Below, piece by piece: positions 1-6,608 of a DNA stretch of 6,724 nucleotides. The notes under the pieces were generated by a model. It saw only the letters and a list, made by a program, of their open reading frames with translations. It had not been told where the DNA came from and ran no database searches. Each line of letters opens with the position of its first letter. The stretch's first letter is position 1. The DNA lies in NCBI GenBank assembly GCA_019310865.1, contig JAFDDL010000196.1, positions 1-6,724 on the forward strand, given 5' to 3'. Source of the stretch: Deltaproteobacteria bacterium. Its GTDB lineage: Bacteria; Desulfobacterota; Desulfobacteria; Desulfobacterales; JAFDDL01. A program made the position numbers and the translations under genes.

Positions 1-2045
1 CCCGCCAGGGGAGCCAAGCGGGAATTTTCGTAGTTTTCCATATTTTTTTCAAGCGGTCCCAGATAAGGCTCTATCATGCCCTGATGACAATCCGTGCCAA
101 GCTCAGCAGGCGCAGAAGCAACCCCCACTTTATAAAAGTCGGGCTCTTCGAGCAGTGCACGAATGGTGTGATACCCACCGTAGGATGAACCGGTCACCCC
201 AACCCGGGTAACATCCATCCAGTGGCGGGTTTTCGCTGCGGCCTCGATGGCGGCACGGTGGTCACCCATGACACCGATGCCGACGCCGCGGGTATGGATA
301 ACGTCATGAAACGCTTTGCTGCGGCCGGGCGTACCCTGAGTTTCCAGTTGAACCATAATATATCCGCGCTGGGCTCTGGCAAAAATCTCACCACCCCCCA
401 TCAACCCGCCCATGAAGTCTCTTGGCATAATGCAGGTGAAGCACCCGGCATATACCACCTCGATAATGGGATATTTCTTTAGAGGGTCAAAGTCGTTAGG
501 TTTGAAGATCCCACCATAGATATCGGTTTTACCATCCTTGGCCTTGACCACAAATTCTTCACCGCACTGATGATCAATCTGCTCGAGACGACTGACATCC
601 GATGTCTCAAGTTCAAGAAGGACTGTGCCGTCGCCTTTAAGAAGGCGACTTGAAGGCGCGTCGGTCAGAGAGGAATGGTTGATCACCACTGATTTTGCGT
701 TGGGTGCAAACTGGGACGCGTGAATTCCCCGCCCACGGGTCAATTGCTCAAAACGCGTTCCTTCAAAATCAGACCGGCATAAATGCAGATCGTAGGCATG
801 TTCCTGATCCGAACCGGCGGTGAAATAGACCCAGCCTTCATCTTCATCCACTGCATCGATGTGGGCGACCGGAAAATCACCGGATGTCAACTGTTCGAGA
901 CAATTGCCGTTCATATCGTACATGTAAAGATGCCGCCAGCCGGATCTGTCGGAAATCCACAGAGAGCGTTCTCCATCACTCAGCGGCCAAATCCGTCCGA
1001 CCATGGCCGGGTCCGGGTCCATATTGTCGGTCGCAGTCCCTGCGATGGAAAAATTCCGAGCAGCCAAATGATAGGGGGCGCTTGTAAAGGTGTCATTTTT
1101 TTCTTCCCGGAGTATGGAACGAGCCTTTCCCGTCCTGACATTTATGGCGCGAAGCTCGAGCCATTGGCCATACATGTCATTGCGAAATAAAAGGAGTTCG
1201 GATCCATCCGGTGTGAAACCGATTGTGGGGCTGAAATAATCTCCCACACCCATATCCCCACCCGTTATTTCCCCACTAAGTGTATCGATAAAATAAAGCT
1301 CCGGCTTTGGCCACGGGTCTCCAATTTTTGCATTATCAAAATATTCGACCTGTTCGTGCCTGCCAAGATAGCGAACGACAGGCGCCTGATGTACCTTTCT
1401 GTTATCATATTTAAAAGCGGCCAGAAAACGACCATCCGGTGACCACTTGGCGCTGCCGCGCCAGGGGATGGCACCGCCGATAGACCATTGATAACGTGCC
1501 TCGGCATCATCCGTCAGGGGCACAGTTTTTCCGTCAACAACATTGCGGATGGCAAGGTTGCCACTTTGCACGGTTGCAACACGCATACCGTCGGGAGAAA
1601 GTATCTCGATAGCCGCCGGCATGGATGCCATTAAATTATCCGGAATCAATAAATTGGGAACACGTCTCTGGCGCATCGCTTTTTCCGGATCATCTACAGA
1701 CTTCAAATCATAGGTTGCCAGGTCGAGATCAAAACTACGTCCATATATATCAAAGCTCACCGCAGAATTCCCGGCCGGCGTAAATGTTCTGAAGGGCAGT
1801 CCGGCATCTTTAAGGTTAATACCCGGGGTATTTGTGAGTACATCTCTGAGCCGGGGAATATCGAAAAAAGGCCTTGAGCTTCCGGTGGCAGGATCGACAT
1901 GGTAAAATTCATCCGATGGTGCGCTTTCCGGTGCAAACCAGAAAGTCCCGTCGGGCATCCAGTTGGCCTGAACCGAGCCGCCCTTAATCATGGTGTGAAG
2001 ATATTTGTATTCCTCGAACAGGGCTCGATGGTTCACCTTTGACAT
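1..2045 (-). CDS. S9 family serine peptidase (prolyl oligopeptidase / DPP IV-like), C-terminus cut by window edge
   Basis: I translated this by hand from the ATG at 2043-2045; it stays open for 681 codons to the left edge. The first ~480 residues look like a beta-propeller, with repeated blade-type motifs such as KWSPDGRFLAAFKYD and GFTPDGSELLLF, and PELYFIDTLSGEI. An alpha/beta-hydrolase domain follows. The nucleophile elbow G-S-S-Y-G-G puts the catalytic Ser at residue 621 (codon 183-185), preceded by QGTPGRSKAFHD and followed by EPYLGPLEKNMENYENS, both typical S9 landmarks. The triad Asp and His should lie about 75-110 residues further on, outside the window. The family cleaves peptides or acyl-peptides. 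Oddities: the DPP IV-type double-Glu segment appears to be replaced by SIGGAI (residues 188-193), and the usual YGGP strand end reads YAGCFTC (532-538). The N-terminus (MSKVNHRALFEEYKYL) shows no signal peptide, so I infer a cytoplasmic enzyme. It is transcribed divergently from the S12 hydrolase. The family call is firm; the substrate is unknown. Confidence 0.92.
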   Translation of the reverse strand, partial: MSKVNHRALFEEYKYLHTMIKGGSVQANWMPDGTFWFAPESAPSDEFYHVDPATGSSRPFFDIPRLRDVLTNTPGINLKDAGLPFRTFTPAGNSAVSFDIYGRSFDLDLATYDLKSVDDPEKAMRQRRVPNLLIPDNLMASMPAAIEILSPDGMRVATVQSGNLAIRNVVDGKTVPLTDDAEARYQWSIGGAIPWRGSAKWSPDGRFLAAFKYDNRKVHQAPVVRYLGRHEQVEYFDNAKIGDPWPKPELYFIDTLSGEITGGDMGVGDYFSPTIGFTPDGSELLLFRNDMYGQWLELRAINVRTGKARSILREEKNDTFTSAPYHLAARNFSIAGTATDNMDPDPAMVGRIWPLSDGERSLWISDRSGWRHLYMYDMNGNCLEQLTSGDFPVAHIDAVDEDEGWVYFTAGSDQEHAYDLHLCRSDFEGTRFEQLTRGRGIHASQFAPNAKSVVINHSSLTDAPSSRLLKGDGTVLLELETSDVSRLEQIDHQCGEEFVVKAKDGKTDIYGGIFKPNDFDPLKKYPIIEVVYAGCFTCIMPRDFMGGLMGGGEIFARAQRGYIMVQLETQGTPGRSKAFHDVIHTRGVGIGVMGDHRAAIEAAAKTRHWMDVTRVGVTGSSYGGYHTIRALLEEPDFYKVGVASAPAELGTDCHQGMIEPYLGPLEKNMENYENSRLAPLA

Positions 2046-2052
2046 TTTTTGT

Positions 2053-2058
2053 CTCCTT
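2053..2058 (-). promoter_or_regulatory. Ribosome binding site of the S9 peptidase gene
   Basis: On the minus strand this reads AAGGAG, followed by seven bases and then the ATG at 2043-2045. It is a near-consensus Shine-Dalgarno sequence at ideal distance and fixes the start of the S9 peptidase, which therefore begins without a signal peptide. Confidence 0.85.
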
Positions 2059-2078
2059 AAAGGGTGATGCATTTGTAA

Positions 2079-2097
2079 AAAGTCGAGATATGACTTT
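2079..2097. repeat. Short inverted repeat in the S9 peptidase leader
   Basis: AAAGTC (2079-2084) and GACTTT (2092-2097) form a 6-bp inverted repeat around a 7-base AT-rich spacer, about 35 bp upstream of the S9 peptidase start codon. It could be an operator half-site pair or a weak leader hairpin. An arm this short in AT-rich DNA can easily arise by chance, so this is only a candidate. Confidence 0.3.
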
Positions 2098-2134
2098 GTG
2101 ATAAAATATTATTTTCATAAGTGGAACTTTTTAT

Positions 2135-2172
2135 GCTTGCATTATTATTATCGTTATGATAATAATGCAAGC
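2135..2172. promoter_or_regulatory. 38-bp palindrome in the divergent intergenic region, candidate shared operator
   Basis: Left arm GCTTGCATTATTAT (2135-2148) and right arm ATAATAATGCAAGC (2159-2172) are exact reverse complements over 14 bp and flank the 10-base spacer TATCGTTATG. The palindrome lies 60 bp before the S12 hydrolase start and 89 bp before the S9 peptidase start. Because both genes point away from it, and no U-tract follows the stem on either strand, a terminator role is unlikely. A dimeric repressor or activator site controlling both promoters is the simplest reading. ATGCAA from the right arm recurs at 2200-2205 in the same orientation. I cannot place clear -35/-10 boxes or name the regulator family. 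Confidence 0.6.
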
Positions 2173-2218
2173 ACTTTCTTTGATTTATTTTAATAGTTGA
2201 TGCAAAGGCAAGAAAATT

Positions 2219-2223
2219 AAGGA
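2219..2223 (+). promoter_or_regulatory. Ribosome binding site of the S12 hydrolase gene
   Basis: AAGGA lies nine bases upstream of the ATG at 2233, in an otherwise AT-rich leader. It supports that start and argues that the protein really does lack an N-terminal secretion signal. Confidence 0.75.
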
Positions 2224-2232
2224 TAAAAACAG

Positions 2233-3840
2233 ATGGCCCGCACGGATGCACTATCCCGAAAAATAGATAAGCTTTATGATATCGAGACCCCGGATCAAAT
2301 GCCCGGTGGTGTTGTGGGAATTGCCAAGGGAGATAAAATTCTTCATCTTGGCGGCTACGGCTGTGCCAATATTGAATGGAGGGCCCCCTGGACAGTGGAT
2401 ACCCGTTACCGTATTGCATCTGTAACGAAAACATTTACTGCGCACGCTATTCATGTGTTGGCAAAGTCGGGACGGCTTGGCCTTGATGACCCAATAACAA
2501 AATATTTTCCAGAGTATTCGCGTTACCAACAGCCAATCACGGTTTCCAACCTTCTGGCTATGTCCTCGGGATTCAAGCATGACGAGGTTACGGCCGAACT
2601 GTGCGGTATGCATTCCGTTTCAACGCTTGAATTCTTTGAAAAGGTGGCGCAAAGGCAGGGACCGCTTATGTATCCCCCCGGGTCATTTCAGGTATATTGC
2701 TGTACCAACTATCGCCTTCTGGCCCGGCTTATTGAAAAAGTTACAAGTAAACCCTATGGCGATGCCATCCGTGAAATAGTTTTAGAACCTGAGGATTTAT
2801 TGATCACACACTATGTGCGCGATGCCGTTCATCCGGAGTATCAGGAAGCTAGACCTTATATCCGAGAAAAAGAGGGGCGCTACCGCATAAGTGCCGAGCA
2901 ATACGATTACGCCACCAGTGGGGACGGTGGACTTAAATCCACCCTCAACGAAGTCCTGAAATACATTATTCACATTAGTCGACCGGAGCCGTGCGGAGCG
3001 CCTTCCGTGCTAGAACGATTGGCAACGAGCGTGTCAAAGGTCGCCGGTAAGCGACCGGTTTACGGTCATGGGGTGATGCTGGAGCAGAGGAAGGGAATTC
3101 GGTCATGGGGGCATGGGGGCGCGTTTAACAGCTGGTATCAATATTTCCCCGATTATGACGTCACCGTCGCCTGCTTCAACAATGACCAGGACATGCCGTC
3201 CAATACCACATGCTGGGATGCTTTTCGCATATATCTTGAAGCGTTCGACCCCCTGGCGCATGCTGAAACCTTCGGCAAGGACACGCCAGCGGTTATTGAA
3301 AGATTGGCCGGTGACTACGCCGACATGGAAACCGGTTACTTGCTTAATCTGGAAATCCATAAGGGAACGCTTTTCGCCAATTTCATGGGAAGCGCCGATA
3401 TGCCGATGCGAGCCGAGGGTGAAAGTGAATACTGGACACACACGATGGAAGTCATGTTTGGTTTCAAAATTAAAAACACGCCCGGGCAAGTGAGACCCAC
3501 ATTGCGGGTATATGATGCCGGCCACGATCAAAACCCCCGCATATTTCAGCCCATAACGACCTCCGACAAATTCCCGAAAGGCGCACATCAATATGAAGGA
3601 CTATATATTTGGTGGGAAATGGTCGCCCTTCACAGAATAGATACCACAGGGTCCTCCATAGTGCTGCAAATTGGGCTCGGAAATCACGCTGAATCAAGAA
3701 TCGCCCTTCGTCACCTTGGCGGTGATGCCTTTGTCGGAGGTGATACCGCCGTTCGTTTTGAACGTTCAGACCGGGGTGAGGTCGTTGCCATGCGACTCAG
3801 CCGGTACCGGGCACGGGAGGTGAAGTTTATCAGGTTATAG
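2233..3840 (+). CDS. S12 family serine hydrolase, D-aminopeptidase-like (beta-lactamase fold plus two C-terminal beta domains)
   Basis: The protein has 535 residues. An N-terminal beta-lactamase/penicillin-recognising domain (about 1-340) carries S63-V-T-K66 (acylated Ser and Lys), LLAMSSGF near 107-114, Y155-C-C157 at the place of the YxN motif, and H294-G-G296 as the HxG motif. Two similar lipocalin-like or beta-barrel stretches follow, starting near RLAGDY (357-362) and YEGLY (454-458). This three-part plan, the HxG motif and the residue spacing match Ochrobactrum anthropi D-aminopeptidase (about 520 residues; from memory, catalytic Ser62/Lys65, Tyr153 and His287). The family includes D-aminopeptidases, DD-peptidases, esterases and MlrB of microcystin degradation, so peptide or ester hydrolysis is likely but the substrate is unknown. 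The Asn of YxN is replaced by Cys, which argues against a true beta-lactamase. There is no signal peptide, so it is probably cytoplasmic. The TonB-dependent receptor gene follows after 47 bp and is probably in the same operon. Confidence 0.92.
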   Translation: MARTDALSRKIDKLYDIETPDQMPGGVVGIAKGDKILHLGGYGCANIEWRAPWTVDTRYRIASVTKTFTAHAIHVLAKSGRLGLDDPITKYFPEYSRYQQPITVSNLLAMSSGFKHDEVTAELCGMHSVSTLEFFEKVAQRQGPLMYPPGSFQVYCCTNYRLLARLIEKVTSKPYGDAIREIVLEPEDLLITHYVRDAVHPEYQEARPYIREKEGRYRISAEQYDYATSGDGGLKSTLNEVLKYIIHISRPEPCGAPSVLERLATSVSKVAGKRPVYGHGVMLEQRKGIRSWGHGGAFNSWYQYFPDYDVTVACFNNDQDMPSNTTCWDAFRIYLEAFDPLAHAETFGKDTPAVIERLAGDYADMETGYLLNLEIHKGTLFANFMGSADMPMRAEGESEYWTHTMEVMFGFKIKNTPGQVRPTLRVYDAGHDQNPRIFQPITTSDKFPKGAHQYEGLYIWWEMVALHRIDTTGSSIVLQIGLGNHAESRIALRHLGGDAFVGGDTAVRFERSDRGEVVAMRLSRYRAREVKFIRL

Positions 3841-3874
3841 TTGTACCGTGTCACACGAATCCTAACCGAATGAA

Positions 3875-3880
3875 AAGGAG
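3875..3880 (+). promoter_or_regulatory. Ribosome binding site that decides the receptor start
   Basis: AAGGAG is followed by seven bases and the ATG at 3888. The in-frame ATG at 3870 has no Shine-Dalgarno sequence upstream and itself lies just before this site, so translation most likely begins at 3888, six codons downstream of the longest open frame. Confidence 0.8.
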
Positions 3881-3887
3881 AAAAAGT

Positions 3888-6068
3888 ATGAAAACATTGC
3901 ACGGATTTTTTTACGGGACACAGGCTAAAATGGGGAGAACATTGAGGGACATTTTGTTACTGACTTTCTGGCTTTTTTGGGTCCCGGGAGTTGCATTTAC
4001 CGCAGAAGAAATCCAGGAAGATTTTATGTTGGAAGAAACAACGGTCACGGCGACAAAAACAGGAGAGACCAATCTTCAGGTGACGCCCATTGCAATCACG
4101 GCCATCGATGAGGCGTTTTTAAAAAACAAAAAAGCCTTTTCTCTGATGGATCTGACCCAATTCACACCGAATGCAGAGTTTACGGAAAGGGGCAATGGCT
4201 GGAACACCATCTACGTTCGAGGGGTCGGGAATTCCAACCCCATTGTGTTATCCGAATCGGCCGTCGCCATGTACATAGATGGTGTCTATGTAGAGCGGGG
4301 ACTCTCCGGCGGCAACAGCTTTTTCGATATTGAACGCATCGAAGTTCTCAGGGGACCCCAGGGGACACTGTACGGCAGAAACGCAACGGGTGGCGCTGTC
4401 AACATCGTTACCAAGGCGCCCAGTGATGAATTGGAAATAAAAGCCGGCGTGGAGATTGGCAGCTTCAGCAAGCGGCGTTTCGATGCCTCGGTGAGCGGCC
4501 CCCTCATAGGGGACACGGTCAAGGGGCGAATAACGCTGTCAGACAGCGAAGCGGATGGTTATCAGGAAAATCTTGTTGGAAAGGATATGGCCGATGAAAA
4601 TTTCACCGGTGTTCGCGGCGCAATCGAGTTTGCCCCCACGGATTCCATAGACATCCTCCTTCGGGGGGATTACTTTGACTCGGTGACCGGGAGTTGGGCT
4701 ACTAAACATCTGGGTATTGAGGGTTCGGCCCTTGTTTCCGCAGGCTATACGGCACCGGATGATTTTTACGAAAGCCGCATCGATGCGGATCATTTTACCG
4801 ATGTGACCGATTCGGGGTTCTCCGGACATGTGAAAATTAATCTTCCCCGGGGGATGACGCTGCGCTCTATCACGGGTTATCGAAAGCGGGAGTTGGATAA
4901 TAAGTACGATCCGGACAGCACCGACTTGAACTTAGGATCTATTTTATACGACACCAAGATTGAATCCTTTTCACAAGAACTTCAACTAAACGGTACCTGG
5001 CGGCGTCTAAATTTTCTCCTGGGGGCATATTATTACCGCATGGAAGAAGACTCCGACACCAGCGCCGATCTGAGTTATATTTTTCCCGGATTAACCTTTG
5101 AGGGGCGGGGTGATATTGACACCGATTCCTATGCCCTCTTCGGACGCGCCGGATATCAAATTACCGACAAGCTTTGGGCGCATGCAGATCTTCGTTACAG
5201 TTTCGAGGAAAAAGGGGGCTTTTCAAACGCATCTTTCAGCATCCCGATTTTGCCGAGCCGTCAAAAAGGATTCTCAGGGGAATGGGACGCAATTACGCCG
5301 AAATTCGGGCTCGATTACCGGTTAACCGAAGACGTCTTCTTCTATCTAAGTGCCGCAAAAGGGTTTCGCAGTGGCGTCTTGGCCCCTAATAACATCGCTC
5401 CCATTCCTCCGTTCGCCGATCCGGAATTTATCTGGAGCTATGAGGTAGGTGCAAAGACACAATGGTTCGACAACAGACTGCGGGTCAACCTGTCCGCCTT
5501 TTATTCCGACTACACAGACCAGCAGGTCATGGTGATGGTTTTTGGGATTGGAAATCTCGTGAACGCTGCAGATTCCAACATTTATGGCGTTGAACTGGAG
5601 TTTCTCGCAAGACCACTTCCCGCACTCACTATCAATAGTGCATTTTCATACCTTGATGCCGGTTTTGACGAATATCAGTCAGTTGATGTAATCGGGAATC
5701 CCATCGACGCCTCCGGCAACCGAATGCCGCAGTCCCCTGAATTTAAGTTCTCATTGGGGGCTCAGTATGTGTTCACCTTGGCTGAATATGGGTTTCTAAC
5801 TTGTCGGGGAGACATGGCATGGTCGGATGATAAGTATCTTGACCACCTCGAAACCCCATTGACCGAGGTGAAAGCCCACACACTCTTTAACGGCCTTGTC
5901 AGATTCGAAACCAGAGAGGGCAACTGGAGCGTGGAAGTCTATGGCAAGAATCTGAGCGATCAGGAGACGTTTCTGGATTTAGATATTGGGCCGCAAGGTC
6001 CATTGGATGTATTTGGAAGCCCGGCCCCTCCCCGGACCTTCGGTGTGCAACTGGTTTATAATTATTAG
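3888..6068 (+). CDS. TonB-dependent outer-membrane receptor
   Basis: From the start favoured by the ribosome binding site this protein has 726 residues, a usual length for the family. The N-terminus has a basic region, a hydrophobic core (DILLLTFWLFWVPGVAF, 21-37) and a probable cleavage site AFTA|EE after residue 39. A TonB-box-like ETTVTA (50-55) comes next. The plug follows (about 65-185), with IYVRGVG, AMYIDGVYVERG and the hallmark GPQGTLYGRNATGGAVNIVTK region starting at G156. The remainder is a 22-strand-type barrel containing AAKGFRSG (489-496), SYEVGAKTQWFDNRL and a terminal VQLVYNY with a C-terminal Tyr. It would move a ligand across the outer membrane using TonB-ExbBD energy. These receptors take up siderophores, haem, cobalamin, sugars or peptides, and sequence motifs do not tell which. 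Linkage to two peptidase-like hydrolases suggests a peptide or peptide-derived ligand. No FecI/FecR signalling genes or N-terminal signalling domain are present. Confidence 0.95.
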   Translation: MKTLHGFFYGTQAKMGRTLRDILLLTFWLFWVPGVAFTAEEIQEDFMLEETTVTATKTGETNLQVTPIAITAIDEAFLKNKKAFSLMDLTQFTPNAEFTERGNGWNTIYVRGVGNSNPIVLSESAVAMYIDGVYVERGLSGGNSFFDIERIEVLRGPQGTLYGRNATGGAVNIVTKAPSDELEIKAGVEIGSFSKRRFDASVSGPLIGDTVKGRITLSDSEADGYQENLVGKDMADENFTGVRGAIEFAPTDSIDILLRGDYFDSVTGSWATKHLGIEGSALVSAGYTAPDDFYESRIDADHFTDVTDSGFSGHVKINLPRGMTLRSITGYRKRELDNKYDPDSTDLNLGSILYDTKIESFSQELQLNGTWRRLNFLLGAYYYRMEEDSDTSADLSYIFPGLTFEGRGDIDTDSYALFGRAGYQITDKLWAHADLRYSFEEKGGFSNASFSIPILPSRQKGFSGEWDAITPKFGLDYRLTEDVFFYLSAAKGFRSGVLAPNNIAPIPPFADPEFIWSYEVGAKTQWFDNRLRVNLSAFYSDYTDQQVMVMVFGIGNLVNAADSNIYGVELEFLARPLPALTINSAFSYLDAGFDEYQSVDVIGNPIDASGNRMPQSPEFKFSLGAQYVFTLAEYGFLTCRGDMAWSDDKYLDHLETPLTEVKAHTLFNGLVRFETREGNWSVEVYGKNLSDQETFLDLDIGPQGPLDVFGSPAPPRTFGVQLVYNY

Positions 6069-6088
6069 TTTCCCGAATAGAGCATAAT

Positions 6089-6125
6089 AAGGGCCAAGGA
6101 ACCTCCTATTATCCTTGGCCCTTTT
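6089..6125 (+). terminator. Intrinsic terminator after the receptor gene
   Basis: AAGGGCCAAGGA (6089-6100) pairs perfectly over 12 bp with TCCTTGGCCCTT (6112-6123) around an 11-base loop, and the stem runs into TTTT (6122-6125). It lies 20 bp beyond the receptor stop codon and would end the S12 hydrolase-receptor transcript. On the minus strand the stem is followed by TTATTATG, a poor U-tract, so it may also slow transcripts arriving from vapC, though less efficiently. From here to the vapC stop (6126-6194) I see nothing else. Confidence 0.9.
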
Positions 6126-6194
6126 GTAATCTCGACACATCAAAGCAATAAATTTCAGCGACTCGACACTCGGTTCGCCGACCCGCGCCGCCGT

Positions 6195-6608
6195 TTATAA
6201 CGCCAACCAGTTTTCCACGGCAAGTCCCGGCACACGGGAAAACTCACGCTGGTTGGCAGTGATCAGGGTTAAACCAAGGGAAAGCGCTTGGGAGGCAATC
6301 AGCATATCGTTCGGGCCGATGGGTGTCCCCGCTTTTTGCAGATGATATCGGAGCTTGACATATCGACGATCAGCCGGTTCCTTCAAAGGCAATATTTCCA
6401 TGGTGGAAAGTATGGCTTCCAGCTGGGTAGTGAGGCGTTTAGATCCCTTTTTTTCAGCGCCGAATCGCAATTCCGCGGCGACCACGATGCTGGTACAGAC
6501 GCTCTCTTCCCCTTCTTGTGCAATGCGATCCGTAACCATCCCCTGGGGATTTCGGACCAACTCGGAAATAATGTTAGTATCCAGTAAAAAACGAAGGCTC
6601 GGATTCAT
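6195..6608 (-). CDS. vapC: VapC-type PIN-domain ribonuclease toxin
   Basis: This is a complete 137-residue PIN-domain protein of typical VapC length. Visible active-site residues are D10 in FLLDTN, E46 in VVAAELRFG and D101 in IGPNDMLIA. The last acidic position of the four-residue cluster seems to be occupied by N119 in TANQREFSRVPGL, which is common in the FitB/VapC branch. Known relatives are Mg-dependent endoribonucleases that cut tRNA or other RNA when freed from their VapB antitoxin. The ATG overlaps the stop codon of the upstream antitoxin gene by 4 bp (ATGA), indicating translational coupling. The gene converges with the receptor gene, and the terminator lies between them. It is probably regulated by binding of the VapBC complex to a promoter beyond the right edge. 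All key residues are intact and it appears functional. Confidence 0.93.
   Translation of the reverse strand: MNPSLRFLLDTNIISELVRNPQGMVTDRIAQEGEESVCTSIVVAAELRFGAEKKGSKRLTTQLEAILSTMEILPLKEPADRRYVKLRYHLQKAGTPIGPNDMLIASQALSLGLTLITANQREFSRVPGLAVENWLAL

Noticed and set aside
783..1190. Plus-strand open frame of 135 codons opposite the S9 peptidase
   Set aside because: It is antisense to a convincing S9 coding frame, has no ribosome binding site and no recognisable motifs, and its composition looks like a shadow frame.
2086..2125. Possible sigma-70 promoter boxes in the AT-rich leader
   Set aside because: Several partial matches exist on both strands, but none has both boxes at 16-18 bp spacing with good agreement, so no promoter is called.
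3104..3119. Tandem CATGGGGG repeat
   Set aside because: It is only two 8-base copies and encodes the conserved WGHGG active-site segment, so coding constraint explains it.
3103..3591. Minus-strand open frame of 162 codons inside the S12 hydrolase gene
   Set aside because: It lies wholly within the S12 gene, whose C-terminal domains it overlaps, and shows no initiation signal or domain pattern of its own.
2233..3840. Annotation of the S12 protein as a class C beta-lactamase resistance gene
   Set aside because: It has no signal peptide, has HGG rather than KTG, lacks the YxN Asn and carries two extra C-terminal domains, all of which point to a D-aminopeptidase- or esterase-like enzyme instead.
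4274..4292. Inverted repeat ACATAGA-TGGTG-TCTATGT in the receptor gene
   Set aside because: It has 7-bp arms inside a well-conserved plug segment (YIDGVYV), so codon content explains it and no regulatory position fits.
6131..6169. CTCGACAC occurring twice downstream of the terminator
   Set aside because: Two 8-base copies 31 bp apart in a short non-coding gap have no further symmetry and no attachment-site or repeat-array context.
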